A DNA stretch of 64,000 bases from Oreohelix idahoensis (GCA_024509875.1 JAMPIV010010563.1:1-64000); one strand, 5' to 3'; counted from the first letter of the stretch, positions 42,331 through 55,268 are shown. Notes: generated by a model not told the origin, from the sequence alone. Made by a program: numbers and translations.

Positions 42331-43055
42331 AAAGAGGGGGCACATGAGTGTGTTGGGAAAACTCAATACTCAAGAGGTATTATTTGTTCTCTTCTTTTGT
42401 GACACTAGTCGGTGGTATCAACTGAGGGTACTATCTATGGAGTAAGTGAGAGTATAAGTGGCCTGAAGTCGACGCTAGACACCATCATCAGACGAGTCTT
42501 AGAGACGCTGCACCAGCTTTGTGATTACTCCCTGATACTTCTTGGAACGTGTCACAACTTTCAGACTTGACCAGTGACGATTGAACCAGCCATCTATCTG
42601 CAAAGAACCAATCATCAGCGGGAGCAGAACATTCAAACTATTGGCAGCTAAGTATTAGCTGCCAAGTGAACTGTCCATTTTAAGAAAACCACAACATCAC
42701 CCTGTGATGAGTATTTTCTTTAAAAAAAGAATTATTCATTTTAAACTGTTAAACACAATTGATTATTAAATTTGTTAATTGTGTACATACAAAGTTAACG
42801 TTCATTTAATCATTTTGAATGTGCTGCATCCGTATGTCTCAGTGTCGTGATATAGTCTGTCTCACAACACGGTTTTCTGTATACTTAGGAGTAAATCTGA
42901 CCATACCGCACGCCATATGTTGAGAACTCTGTGATACAATAGCCAATGAAAACGCTCCCTTCTTGGTGTGTATAATGAAACATGTTATGCTTAACATGGA
43001 GGCCACAAAATTTAAAAATACAGCTGAACAGAAGAGAGCGGTAAAAGTGTAAAAG
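42331..43055. other. unassigned DNA, no gene seen
   Basis: A 77-codon minus frame (42839-43072) is hydrophobic but has no start context, homology or motif I can defend. Confidence 0.4.
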
Positions 43056-43059
43056 TCAT

Positions 43060-43145
43060 ATAACTTTGCCACCGCATCTCCCTGGCAGACCTAGATGCCC
43101 ATTAACAGCCTGTTACAGTTTGTGTGTATTGCCTGAGGGTTTTAT
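43060..43145 (+). repeat. dispersed repeat, copy 2
   Basis: Resembles 2985-3080: CTAGATGCCCATTAACAGCC then TTTGTGTGTATTGCCTGAGGG. Confidence 0.5.
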
Positions 43146-44640
43146 CCTGGAAACTACCAAAAGTGCATGAATCATCTATCTCTGTTGAACTCTGAGGTGC
43201 AAGTGCCCTTAAAGTCATTGGAGCCAGATACCCAGCGTCTGCTGCCTGGCTGTGATAAGGTCACTCCGTATTACCCCTCCCGCTCAATTTGAAATCTAGT
43301 AAAGTAGTTTTACAACTTTTAACCCCACTAGTATATTTGAAAATCGTTAAGGACAAAGGTCACACTGCTACTAAGAATTGGACGCAATATTTGAATATTT
43401 TTCTATTATAGTGGAAAAGGGATATCCTTCCCCCTAAACCTTCTACCCATCCGTTCTATTACTTGGTGAAGGTTGTTGTCTAAAAATAACTACAGTGTTT
43501 GAATCGGTCTCCATGTAACTCAGTAACGAAGATTTGAATCTATTAACGCCAAGCGATGATACGCACCCCCAAAAACCACAAGCTGTTTCGTTACCCGTCC
43601 TAATATTTAAAACGACCATTGGACAGTTTGGCCGCCGGTCAACGCGTTGTTTCGTTTTCTAAGAACGGGCAAGAGAGGAAAAGGTGGGGATTAACATGGA
43701 AAAAAGCTAACCTAACTTGTGCATTGTGAAACTGAAACTAACAAACCAATTGTGTGCAGGGCAAAGAAAGGGGCAAGAAAAACGTAGATAATGTATTGTA
43801 TTCTAATGGAAAAATAAATAAAAGGAAAGGACAGAAACGGTAATATTGTTTATTAGAATACCATATTAATCCCTATAATATGTTATCGTGCCTTAGAGTA
43901 AAAGTAAGCTGTTCTGAATAAAGAAAGAAGAAAAAGTTCACAGATGAAAACTAGGATAAAGAAGTAAAGGAAAACATACTGGCTAGATAAAGGACAATTG
44001 TCCGGTTAATAATCACTTTCATTCTTTAAAATCGCTTCAATAACAACAGAGATATCGTAGAAAATAAAAATTGAAGACAGACAGACATACACAGTGGTAA
44101 CCGCTCAACTTTGAAAATCTTTGGATGTTACATATTCTAAACGCGTTTTTTTTAAAGAAAGTCAAATTGGCTTAGCTTTATTTGATTGGATGAGGTTAGT
44201 CTAGGAAGAGAGGGGATAAACGAACGCTTTGCTAAGCATAAGTGCCACTTGAAAACATATTTCCTCCAAGAAGGGTTAAGAGCAGACGCAGAGCGATTCG
44301 TGACCAATTGCCTTTGCGGTTTGGAAGTCGGCGATCTGAACTTGTGCCATTGATCGCTAGTTAACCTTATACTTGTGAAATATTTCATTGATTGCGGTAA
44401 GATGAACAATTTTATTGATGTATATTATTATTAATATGTAGAGGCCAACCCAGATAGGGCGCTGTCACGTAGGTCTTTATATCATTAAATTTCCTACATC
44501 TTCTTCCTATTCTCTCACCCGCATCCTTTATTTTATTATCTTTCCTTACTTGTTTTTCCTGTATTTTTCGCATCACTCGGTTGCGAAAAATATTTTCTTC
44601 AGTATTCTCAAACTTTACCTTGTGTTTTTCTCATACTGGG
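43146..44640. other. unassigned AT-rich DNA
   Basis: No defensible frame. The minus frame 44152-44409 (85 codons) has no recognised motif. 43720-44140 is A-rich. Confidence 0.4.
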
Positions 44641-44649
44641 ATACGTAAT

Positions 44650-47000
44650 TCTATTACATAGATGTCAGTCAGACGTGAAGTGCGATTTAGTTGCAGTCCA
44701 TCTCAGACATCGAGCCGACTTGGGTCTGCTCCTTCAGATGACACGACACTCCTGAGTTAGATTCTCGACGTAAACGCGTGAGAATGCTAGGAGAGAGCCG
44801 ACATCCGTCTGCATTTTCACCGGTCAATAACGAGTGGCATCGGCCGAACGCTTAAGTAGGAGCGAATATTTACACCTTATAGTCATAGTTTTAGACGGTT
44901 GTCTGAGATTTGCTACTGACACGCGCTTTTCCCGGTCAGTTTGTTACCGCAGGTGCGTAATCGCACTGGTGGCAGTTACGACACGCCTCTAAGTTAAACG
45001 TAGCTGTTATGAGAAGGGGGAGAGATCAGGGCGGGGGAGAGAGTTCATCCTTTGTCTGGTTTAAAATATTAACCCACGTTTGAAACTATTTCATTTCACT
45101 CAGTAACTTTGCAGTTAGACTAGAACAACCTTCGTTCGATTTCTAAATAATCTCTGTAAATAGAGATGGCCTTTAGTTTGGTCGAAGTGGTTTAAGTTCT
45201 TAGTACTTCTGTGTTTGAGGTAATTATTTTATATAATAGATCTCTAGTATTTTGTGAAGTGATTAAGTGTTAAATCGCCGATTTCATTTTAAACTAGTTC
45301 TGTGTGCAGAATAAATTATATTTTTAGCTTACTAAACAAGTAGCTGAAATGAGTTTAATTTAACTGTTAAATACTCAGTCGAAACTGTTTTAATAACTAA
45401 CTTATAAATGCTAGATGCGACATCAGTGAATATTGACGGAATACGAAGATATTCCTAATTCCTGATGATTGATTTTTATATAACTTATTTCTCGGGAAGT
45501 TTTAAAATTATAAGTCAAGCGGTCGGCTTGCTGTTTTAAATGTAAGTTATATTGAGTACATAATATGTAAATGATTTATATGTGCTTTTCCTTTTATACA
45601 GTGAAATACTGGGGTGACCCGAACTTTACCAGCATTTAATAAGAGTTCATACTTGTGAAGAAATAGACAGTCCTTATTTTGAACCACGTGGGTTTCTCAA
45701 GTAACACTGATCTGACAGTGCATATGCAAACAGAGTTAGACAGAAATACTATATCCCACTAACGGGTTTTCAAAGACTGTAATGATCAATACTGGGCCTG
45801 TGAACCAGATCTTAATTTCTTCCATAAACTCTACGTAAATTTTCTGCCTGGCGGCGAGAATAATTACAATCAATAACATTAACTTTCCGACATTATTGAC
45901 AAGTGAGTGGGGAACTAAGATTTTCTGTTTGAAAGAAGTTGTCCACTGGTCATTCTTTCCAAATTAAGGGAATCCTCGTGTTTCTGAACTCTGTGTGCCC
46001 GTTTAAACTTGCTTATCAAACCTGATTCAAGTGACATTAACAGTAAATCTAAAATTTAACTGGTGAAGTGAACGCTCCCCGAAAACAGTGGAATAAACCT
46101 GTAATTGTAGAGCTGGGATTCGCTTTATCCAAAGAATACAGATTCACTGTAGAGAAGTGTCCTACGGTTGCGCCAGACGGTGAACTACATCAAGTTTTTG
46201 ATAGGTAAGAACGTGTGCCAGGGATCCCTGATGAATGAACCGAGTGAAAGTGACGGAAGGATGTTCGTTATTTAATGCACTCGCTTGTTGTATTAATTGT
46301 TCCTTTAGAATATATACTGCTGTCAAAGTCAGTCTATACCTTCTAAGGGGGACAATATTAGACCCTAACAATATGTATTTGTGACTCTTTGGGCCATCAT
46401 CTGTCTCATAACGGGGCTGTGGGCTAAACCTAGAGTTAATATCATCACGGGGCTATCATCCTAGTAGCATTTTTCTTGAATTCTATGACTATTTGTACAT
46501 GCTTTTCCTTGATGTATTTCTTTGGTGTTGTGAGAAGATTTTAAAATTGATAATTAAAATCTCTCTTGAACTTAGAAATCGTGTTGGTCAGCTCGCTCTA
46601 AAATATATATATATATCAGTGTTATAGTTTTCCCACGTCTGTGTGTTTAACTGTCGTCACGTGTATGTGCGTGCCCGTGAGTAGATAGAGATTTATGTAA
46701 TATATATTTGTGGTTTAGACTGTCTGACACTTTAAAAGTTGTCGTAGATGATAGGTGAGAGAGAGAGAAGATTTTCAGCTCTCAGAGACAGCCTCTACAC
46801 CCCGATTCTATCATCTCACTCGTGGAATTCTATCGCCTGGTCACTAACTCTCACTGTGACTATCACTCATTCCAACCTATTCAGAAGGGACCAACCTAAG
46901 TCTTAATACTCCTATCAAAAAAATCTACGACAGGCGCCCACAAATTTTGGTTGTGCGACATTTGCCTTTGTGGAAGCTTGCGACATACTAGGAGCGCAGG
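44650..47000 (+). repeat. AT-rich repeat related to 17.4-19.9 kb (inverted)
   Basis: 46600-46720 resembles the reverse complement of 17520-17650, and 45120-45360 resembles the reverse complement of about 18960-19200. Order and inversion are consistent. There is no coding frame. It is best explained as long-LTR-type sequence of one family in opposite orientations; the ends are not defined. Confidence 0.45.
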
Positions 47001-48595
47001 CATGCCTAAGTAGACTTATGAAGCAAATGAAAGTACATTGTGTTGGAAAATGGATATATAAAATATTACGACTGTAAGACCAGGAAGCCACTGGCAGTCT
47101 TCGGCAGACCTCAGGTTCCAATAACTTTAAAAATAAATAGGATTTCATATGAAAAGAATTAACATATCACTAGAAAGAGAAAAAGAAAAGAGTGTATCCC
47201 AGCTGAAGATAACGAAGGTTTAAAGTGACAGGGGCGTTGAAACCATGTGGGGAGAAGAAGATACTCCCTGAGTATGAAGCAGTCACCATTAAAATTAGGG
47301 ACTGTAGCTATTTGGTTAGCTCTTTTATCTGATCACAATGCATGTTTAATTATGTTTAATTGTTAGTGGTGGAGATAAATAACTAGTGTACTTAGGGAGG
47401 ATTGTTCCTCTTGTTGCAGGGTTGCATCACCTAAAATCAAGTGAGACAAACCTGGAGCTGCAGAGTTCGAGGCAAATTGCTGTTTTGCCCCTATTTTGAA
47501 GTCTAGTTACTTTAGCAGTTTCCAGAGGACACCGTTGTGAACGAAAGTGTGGTACTTCGAGCAAGTCATCTATCTTCAAAGAAACCATAAGATAAGCCAT
47601 AAGAGTGCGGGCTTATGTCAATTCATCACGTTGTATTCTCCACACGCTACTATAAACTGTTTTGTGAAATGATGAGACACCCAGTCCTTCCAAGTAGTGA
47701 CACTTCATAAGACAGTATTTTTTCAGCAGCGAATAAAATTCTATAAACATTGTAGTAGTAACATTTATGGACAAGATGTCCTTCATATTTATTTAATGCT
47801 GTACATAAACACACTTCATTTTACGTTTTAAACATTCCTGTCCCAAAAAGATTTGCGGTACATGAAATTAAAATTGTAAGATAATATTATAACTTTAACC
47901 CCAGTCTTGTTGATTTAATTTTCATTGGGTTAAAGTGTATGTTTTTTTTTTCAGGCATTTATCACTACATTTGCATTACCCTAGACACGTAGCCATATAA
48001 CAAACATCACACAATAGATATAAAAATATTTCACAGCGTGAGATCTGAGGGAGGTGGCGTTAGGTCCCCTGAGAACTCATCAACACCACTTTCAACTATT
48101 AGACTCAGGGTCTTACACAGCTTGACCTCACGCTGTTGACACTTATACTTTCTTTTATATAACATCAATAACCTCCCCGGTGTTAATCCACCAAACTGGC
48201 AATTCACAGACGTGTTAGTCCATGGCAGGAGTGTACTTGATTTCAACATAGAAGATAAGTGGCAAAACCAAGCCACTGGTCAGCCTATTCAGACTCTATC
48301 TCTAATATACATAATAAAAAGATAAAAATACAGTGTATGATGAATCCTTTGTGGACATAAATATGATAATTACTACTTCACAGTCCAGTAAGAGTGAAAA
48401 AACATATATGTATTAGATAATGGTTAATCAAAAGGTGAAATTCATCATATTGATTCATTTTGATAATTGATATTCTATGCTTATTTATTTCATTATGTAA
48501 ATACATTTGATTCATTATAAGTTACCTAACCGAAAAGAGAAACGGTACAGGTTAAATAAATTGTAAATATGTACCATCAGACTTGCTAAAATTGT
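47001..48595. other. unassigned DNA, no gene seen
   Basis: AT-rich. The short minus frames at 46915-47148 and 48031-48276 have no motif. Confidence 0.4.
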
Positions 48596-48599
48596 GGAA

Positions 48600-48745
48600 A
48601 TTCACTCGAGATTGAAGCATCCTTATCCTTCTATTTCCAACTCTGCCAAGAGTAATCTTATGCGAAGACCCGCATTAGATACTCTAGGTTTTGGCCACTG
48701 GTGGACCACTACTGCAGAGCAAAGGGGAGGCAACCCGTGACAACG
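48600..48745 (+). repeat. dispersed repeat shared with 23935-24115
   Basis: Same words in the same order as the first copy, but lacking a piece of about 30 bases after TTATGCGAAG. Confidence 0.75.
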
Positions 48746-48769
48746 ACACACAGTGAGATGTATGGGAAG

Positions 48770-48858
48770 TGGAGATCAGAATTATGTGACGAAGTGTGAC
48801 GATAAGGGAAGGTGAGGTCACAATCATGTGACGAAGTGTGACGATAGAGGAAGGGGCT
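48770..48858 (+). repeat. two-copy 50-bp tandem repeat
   Basis: The unit ATCATGTGACGAAGTGTGACGATA plus GGGAAGG occurs twice, at about 48778 and 48830. The frames across it (48684-48942) merely reflect the repeat. The first lies just after the dispersed repeat. Confidence 0.7.
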
Positions 48859-48859
48859 T

Positions 48860-49504
48860 TGAAATATATGAAGTCCCATAACAAATACGTGATTGTTTCT
48901 TTCATAAATGATGCCGGAACAAAGTAGTTTGTGTAACCTCAATCCTCATAGTCAACTTTTATCCGTAATATTTAATAAATCCCTTGTGGACGACTGATGT
49001 TTATATTATAATCTTAGCTGAAATATCCGATAACTTTATAACCTTTAACTGGTTTTTGTTGTTAATTATATATTTCTTTTTTCAATATTATGCAACACAC
49101 ACATTACAAAACAAAGTGCATACTGGTAAACTGTACTGTTGATTAACATTAAATTATATTTAAATACTAAAGTATCGTTACATTTAGCGCCGACCCTAGG
49201 GTTTTTTTAAGTTGCTGCGATGTCTTGTTTTGGCGCCACCCCCTACCCCTTCCACTGTCCTATAATGTATTGTAATCGTACGACACTCAATTGCATGCTA
49301 ATGAGTTGGATTACACTGTAAATTCCGCAAGTGATGTTCACTGTGGCAATTTTCAAAAATATAATACACATATGTTGTAAAATATTACGGTAAGTAATGT
49401 TTTAAAAAATTCATGTTGAATTACAAATAGGAGCTCAGTGCACTGTTTTTGTAAAGGGGACATAATATAAACATTGAGTAACCGAAAAACGTATATTTAA
49501 GAAA
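48860..49504. other. unassigned AT-rich DNA
   Basis: 49265-49350 weakly resembles 62895-62970 (shared TTCACTG and AATTCC-GCAAG words). No gene. Confidence 0.35.
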
Positions 49505-49755
49505 TGAAATTAATGTAACGTTTTTGTTTGTTCTCCATGTTCCAGGGCCATACTATAGGATTTGCTTGACATTTGAGTTGCAGCTTCCTATTTTTGTGTT
49601 CAACTTGATTTCTCATGATTTCCTTATTTTGCCCAATGCAATGAAAGATCCTCTTGCTTTTTTGTATTCTTATTTTAATATCATTTTCTGTCCCTCCAAC
49701 TTTGTCTATATTGCTGTCAAGATATGTGTAAGACTCTATATCTTGTAGTGGTGTT
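49505..49755 (-). pseudogene. LINE C fragment (RT thumb region)
   Basis: The minus strand reads DIKIRIQKAR, then ALGKIRKS and NTKI, close to the YLGS...KDIKTRIxKAR...TKLR pattern that follows the RT palm in APE LINEs. It has several stops and shifts. It abuts R1 copy c. Confidence 0.6.
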
Positions 49756-49764
49756 TCCTCAAGT

Positions 49765-50350
49765 TTGCCTTGAGGACAACGTGTTTGAGCATCTTGTGGA
49801 TTTACACAACGACAACTCTACCTTTATTAATACGGAAAGCCCGGAATCCTAGAAACCTGTTCAGTAAGTCATAGTGGGAGTCTATTGTAAAGTAACACCC
49901 CAGACCAAGTGTAAGAGGCATCTTAATCCAGTTGCCTTAACTATTTCTCTGAGCCAGACGCCTGTATTCTCAAGTATTTGGGGTGAATTGTACATTTTAT
50001 AATTCTATATTTTGCATTTTTAACATGTGAAAATTGCTAGTGGAAGTCAAAGTCATACGAGGCTGGCAACCTCAGCATATAGAATGATAGTTTCATGAAC
50101 CACCACTGTAAGAGCTAGTGACTGCTTTATGCGTTTCTCATAGAGAACCAACAGCAGAGGTAGTCCCAAGTTCCATATGGAGCAAGGAGTGTTGACATGT
50201 GATGTACATACATATTATATTAACCTTTTCAACCAGTGCATATGTATATGAAAACGTGTTCAATATGAATGCAGTGTATGTTTTCCGCTCACTGGGATTA
50301 ACATTAATGCTCAGAGAGCATCTCGTTATCATTTCTTGTATTTATTCTCA
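49765..50350 (+). repeat. R1 dispersed repeat, copy c (unoccupied site)
   Basis: Spans both parts of R1 without the 14-kb nest. The site reads TTGGGGTGAATTGTAC at 49978-49993, where copy b has LINE B insertions. Confidence 0.85.
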
Positions 50351-50565
50351 TTATCTTTATCTTTTCTCTATATATTTTTAGACCCACATGTGGGACATCT
50401 CATCGAGTATTTTCATTTGATTGGTTGATAAAAATTTTCAATTGTGCTTTTGAAAATTATGTATTTATTTTACATTTTCAATACATTTTGGCGTTCCCTA
50501 CCCCCAAGTCGTCGCCCGATGCGGCCGCACCGCTGGCACTGTTAAAGAGCCGGCACTGTTTATAG

Positions 50566-51181
50566 CAGTGTTGTGGTGTCAGCCAAAACATTTTCCTACT
50601 CCAACTCCGACAATTTTAGAAGTCCGACCCCGACTCCGACAACCGTTTTTTAAACTAGTGATATGACATCAAATTATGCACTTGTATGTAGTTATATGTA
50701 TAATTATGGTATGTGTGTGAATAAATGAATACGTGGTTTTCGTAGACTACATTTTAAACTGTTCATTCATTCATTCTTACGGTAATACAGATTAACAAAT
50801 CATCCACACCTGTGCACAAATGACTGATTTGCCAAACACCTTTAGGCAAAATAGTTAAATTTTAAGACGGGAAAATTGACAGTGTATATAGTAAATTTTC
50901 ATTTCTATTGTGCTTTTTTTCTAAATGTGCTAACAAATTTCTAATTGTGATAAAAACTTTATTTATGATCAGAAGCAACTGAAATTTTCCTACATGATGT
51001 AACATTGCATGTACTTTACAAGAAAGTGGTTTTAGGAGTTCTTCTACTTTAAAAATGTTATTTCAAATTTTTTAAACGCCATCCTCCCTTGCATGGATCA
51101 AATGTAGATCTGCCTTGACTTAAGTCTCGTAAAATTCTGAGTCGGGACTCTCCACTAAAAATGACCGACTCCACAGCCCTG
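50566..51181. mobile_element. hAT-type MITE
   Basis: The left end CAGTGTTGTGGTGTCAG and the right end ...CCGACTCCACAGCCCTG form imperfect inverted repeats of the CAGGGCTGTGGAGTCGG type known from hAT elements. Flanks are the 8-bp target copies GTTTATAG (50558-50565) and GTTTACAG (51182-51189), 7 of 8 identical. It is 616 bp with no transposase, so non-autonomous. Confidence 0.87.
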
Positions 51182-51189
51182 GTTTACAG

Positions 51190-51835
51190 CATTAGTCACT
51201 CAAGAACAGCTCGTCTACGATATTGATGACCGCGACCTCTGAGTACTTTAATAACCCACAGTTATCAAACACGACATATTTTTCCTCTCGATGAAATTGT
51301 CACGAGCCAGCCTCGCCCGAGAACACATTTTGACAACTAAGAGAAACGTGGATATTCACGTCTCGTAGGTCAGTGCCTTGGACAACCGCTGCCTCTCATT
51401 TGACAGAGAAATACCCTAGAGTACGCGTCACGTGACTAGTAAATGATCAGTGTCCCCGCCTGCCATCCCTCGGAGACTTGAAGCTACGTCTGGTTCCTGC
51501 TGGGAACAGGAAGAGTTGTGTGGTTTGGACAGATTCTTCATCTTTCATTGTATCATATTTCAAACAATGGGTCAAGGACGTTTACGGTTAGATTGTCTCC
51601 AATGATTATGCGTCAACTTGCTTGACATTTTCCTAGAAGATCATTGGCTGAGTGTGGGAATTACCGAAACCACTGCAAAATATTAGCCCTGAAATGGAAA
51701 TACTGTTTATAATGCAAGGATCAGGCAGATACAAAACAAGGCAGATATTATTTCAGTACTTTAACAATATTATATAATATACTCCTACCACAGATCGCAT
51801 GCATTGTAAGAGGTAATGTTAATGTCATGTAGAAA
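51190..51835. other. unassigned DNA, no gene seen
   Basis: No frame with motifs. Confidence 0.4.
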
Positions 51836-51839
51836 TTTA

Positions 51840-51963
51840 TATATGTTTTCAGAACAATGCAATATAATATTTGACAAGAACATACAGATGTCAGTGGAAT
51901 AGAAGATGAGAAGAAGACGCTGGCAATAGATAGGACACACACTGAAGAAACATTCTGATAGCG
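51840..51963 (+). pseudogene. LINE C fragment left of hAT element
   Basis: The plus frame reads RRRRWQ-stop-IGHTLKKHSDS, the same tail segment as 24432-24300 on the minus strand. It is interrupted at 51963 by the hAT-type element and resumes at 54617. Confidence 0.8.
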
Positions 51964-52329
51964 CAGCGTATCTCAAACTTTTTAGTTTCATGACCCCTTT
52001 ACACTCTTAAAAATTATTGAGGACCCCAAACAGCTCTGTTTATATCTGTTGCGTCTATCGATATTTACTGAATTAGAAAATGCACTTATTTATACCCTAA
52101 ATATGCTACCTTAGAAACGTTCTAGAAAACAAAAGAATACACAAACGCACATTCCATTAGCCGTCAGAGCAATGACGTCATTACACGTCATGTAGCCTCT
52201 TGAAAACCACACTGTACACTCGCGAGAAAGAGGGTAAAAAAAGGCAAATAACGTCTTACATTATTATGAAAACTAGCAACTACCCGCAAAAATTGGCAGG
52301 TTTTCAATTATAGTGTGCTGTTTCTGTTA

Positions 52330-52550
52330 CACCTATTACATTGCTGCTTATTCTATAGTCTCGCTTGCTCGCTGTGAATGACGCGATCGTCTCTTCCTTT
52401 TAGCCATCTTATCATTTTGATCCATAATAATAAGTCTGCAATAATTAAAATTAAAATTTTGTCTTGAAGAAACAATTAAAAAAACTTGCATTTTTAAGAA
52501 AAATGATGAGTTAAATCCGTTTCCCGAATAAAACTGGAAAGAAGAGTTGT
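52330..52550 (+). repeat. internal hAT repeat, copy 1
   Basis: About 190 bases match 54108-54297: CGCTGTGAATGACGCGATCG, then TTTTGATCCATAATA and CCCGAATAAAACTGGAAAGAAG. Confidence 0.85.
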
Positions 52551-54010
52551 TACGTGCAGTCTTTGATATCTTACAATATTATACATAGGTAATTTTTTAG
52601 TGCTTAAGGGAAAGTCATTATTGAGTTACTTCCCTTGAAAGTTGTGTCGGCTCTTTCGATCAAACTCCGCGGATAAATCCATTTTACTGCGATTTATTCG
52701 TTGTTTGGGTAATAATAGATTGTTCTTGCTTCAGAATATCTATGGCCTGAATTTATGTGTATTGTTTGTCTGAGTAGGACGAGTCTGTCTTATATCTGTA
52801 TATCTTTACATATCTAAGTCGAACTATATGTCCTGTTGTCTCTAGAGAGGTCGAAGGCTATTCGGCGGATGTGTCGCTAGAGTGTGGTGTGATTTGGCTT
52901 CGTCCTGATAGGGACTATGTTTCCTATGTCGGCCTGTCGCCGGGGAAAAAGTGATCTCAGTATTTGTGGGGAAAGTGATAGTCGTCTAGACCTATCGGGT
53001 ATGCTTTACCCCAGTGTTTATGCGTATTGCCAAGGAATGGCAGTTTCATATTTCTTATACCAAGGTAATCCAAGATACTTTTATGAACTCTCGTACGAAG
53101 CCACCATTTTCGATAAGAGAATATATTTGACTCGATGAAAACGACTTCGATTCCTAGCAGCACTATATTCTGTAGAATGCAGTCAATTGTTCATGATCAA
53201 ATCTACAGAGCAATGCAATGTTTTATGAATGACTAACTTTAGGACAGATTCATTATCTGTATCCAAACGTGAGTGACAGCTCACGAGTGAAGCCATCTTG
53301 GATCCAAACATGTAGTGACTTTCAAGAAGAGAAAAGGGGATGCCCGTATTATCGCTTGTTTAGTCCAGAGATCACTGCTACACATGAGAACCCTTTATCA
53401 GCGGTCCAATATTATTATATGGAAAAAATATGTGCTGAACATTAAGTTGGAGAATCGTCGCTAGACGAGATTAGGTCTAGAAGCCATCTGAAATATTGTT
53501 TATAAGCTGACGTGCTCAGTCAGTGAAGTCAGATGATTTATATGTATGGGCGATGCTGAGGGCTTGGCTACTGACAGTCCATTATAATATTAATCTACAT
53601 GAGTGCCCATGTAACATAACATTGCAAGACCAGTTATCCACTGTACTATGATGTATTATGCCAACCTGTGATTTGTCACTATCTGTGCTGTCGAGTGTGT
53701 ACGTCCAATTAAACTTTAGAAAAGGTACACAGTCGTTGGTGTCGATGACTTCCAGTCATACATGAGTGTGAGAAAAGAACATTTGTCAACAACACGAACC
53801 CTTATCATCATTCGCACATTGTACACTCAATCCATGTCTACACACCACTGCGTAGGTCAAGTTGACATTCCATACACTACAGTGGAGCAAACAACACCAT
53901 AGAGATCTTATCAACTGATGATGATGATGATGTCTGCTTCCATCCACTTATATCTATCTTTTGGTGGATATCATTAACGGGAATAAAAAAATCCAACATT
54001 ATCAACTTTA
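52551..54010. other. interior of hAT element, unassigned
   Basis: Frames such as 52917-53138 have no transposase motif. This stretch lies between two direct copies of a 190-base repeat, so it may be a separate insertion or the region lost in shorter relatives. Confidence 0.4.
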
Positions 54011-54012
54011 TC

Positions 54013-54316
54013 AAGAGTATCTTGATTGTTTGTTGATTTAATCTGCATCTCCGCACCTTCCTGTCTCCAGTTCATGTTGTTGGCTTCTTTCCATAATCAA
54101 ACTGTTTGCTCGCTGTGAATGACGCGATCGTCTCTTCCTTTTAGCCATCTTATCATTTTGATCCATAATAAGACGTCTGCAATACTTTAAATTAAAAATG
54201 TATCTTGAAGAAACAATCAGAAATTTACATTTTAAGGTTATCATTAAGAAAAATGATGTTAAATCCTTTTCCCGAATGAAACTGGAAAGAAGAGTATCTT
54301 GATTGTCTGTTGATTT
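54013..54316 (+). repeat. internal hAT repeat, copy 2, with short tandem
   Basis: AGAGTATCTTGATTG followed by TTGATTTA occurs at 54013 and again at 54291, so a unit of about 278 bases is tandemly repeated in part. Its interior repeats 52370-52550. Confidence 0.8.
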
Positions 54317-54318
54317 AG

Positions 54319-54475
54319 TGCACACCGTCACACTTTTCTATTTTCGCGACAGTACATATAAGGGGAAACAATACAATTATTGTCTAACTTTCAACCATAG
54401 TTGCACCCCTTAGCTGTGGTTGAAAGTTAATGTACTCTCTCGAAAATAGAAAAAGTGCGCAAATGACGGTGTGCA
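54319..54475. repeat. 157-bp imperfect palindrome
   Basis: Four collinear stems: TGCACACCGTCA (54319-54330) with 54464-54475; CTTTTCTATTTTCG (54333-54346) with 54441-54455; AGTACAT with 54430-54436; and AACTTTCAACCATAG (54387-54401) with 54414-54428. A GACC/ACCG tetranucleotide run follows at 54485-54508. Confidence 0.88.
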
Positions 54476-54614
54476 AAACGTGACTGACCGACCGACCGAC
54501 CGACCGAAGTACTGACGGCGGGAATTGTGGTAACGGATAGTTTTGACCTTTCGGACCCCTGAAAGGGTCTCGGGGACACCCAGGGGTCAGCGGACCACAC
54601 TTTGAGAACCGCTG

Positions 54615-54785
54615 GGATAGCATTACAAGCCTGGTCTTGTTCTGGAATCTCCATGGTAAGAGAAGTAAACGGAGATAGAAAAATACCGTAGAGGAGACAG
54701 AAACGAAAGAGATACAGAAGAGAAGGAACGACCTTGAGCGGATGGTACAGGACATTCCACATGTCGCTGAGACCAGATTCACCTC
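54615..54785 (+). pseudogene. LINE C fragment right of hAT element
   Basis: Continues DSI-LVLFWN-HGKR codons matching DSIARQSLFWNPQGKR of the 24-kb copy, then a degraded tail to about 54785. Confidence 0.75.
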
Positions 54786-54985
54786 AGATATCAGTGTACA
54801 TTATTAAATGTTCATAGTAGAACTGTGACAGTGTGTGCAGAGATTGTGAAGTGTGCATTATATCACTATATTTACGGCATGTATCGCCTATGGTTGTGTA
54901 TAACCAACGAAATGAAATATAGACATGGGAATGCAGACGGATACATAGGAATTGTATGGAACGTATGAAATGACGTATGAAATGA
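54786..54985. other. unassigned spacer
   Basis: Nothing recognisable on either strand. Confidence 0.35.
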
Positions 54986-54989
54986 CGAC

Positions 54990-55268
54990 ACCTGGCAGAT
55001 GGCAAAAGAACAGTTAGGCGACCACAGCTGAGATTCAAAGATGTGTGCAAGAGAGATATGAAGGCACTGGACATAAATCCAGCAACCTGGAGGATGAAGC
55101 AGCTGATCGCACCAAGTGGCGATGCTATCTGCGGCGCCACCTCAGATTGGGCAAAAAAACCCTCTCACAGCAAGCAGAAGAGAGGAGAAAACGTCAAAAG
55201 AAACATCAGGAAAATCAGCACCAGAAGGCTGTCTCTTCAGGGGCGAATTCTCATAGTCATGTATGACT
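54990..55268 (+). pseudogene. LINE C-terminal tail of another family
   Basis: Codons RRPQLRFKDVCKRDMKALD, then INPATWRMKQLIAPS and, in a neighbouring frame, RTKWRCYLRRHLRLGKK. This pattern (GRPxLRFKDVxKRDLKxL...W...A.DRxxWR) is typical of the extreme C-terminus of animal LINE polyproteins. It has a frame break near 55100 and no polymerase. It is probably a different family from LINE A, B and C. Confidence 0.7.

Larger units (their letters stand above)
51964..54614. mobile_element. hAT-type element, 2.65 kb, degenerate
   Basis: The left end CAGCGTATCTCAAACTTTTT and the reverse complement of the right end, CAGCGGTTCTCAAAGTGTGG, are typical hAT inverted repeats. Both ends continue into ATGACCCC/TGACCCC. 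8-bp flanks TGATAGCG and GGATAGCA share the core GATAGC. No intact transposase is seen. On the minus strand a short MDQNDKMAKRKRRSRHSQR segment at about 54170-54110 could be a transposase start remnant; it is repeated at 52435-52375. It lies inside a LINE C copy. Confidence 0.8.

Noticed and set aside
42839..43072. 77-codon hydrophobic minus frame as a membrane peptide
   Set aside because: AT-rich sequence easily gives hydrophobic frames; no signal of selection, no homologue recognised and no promoter or splice context.
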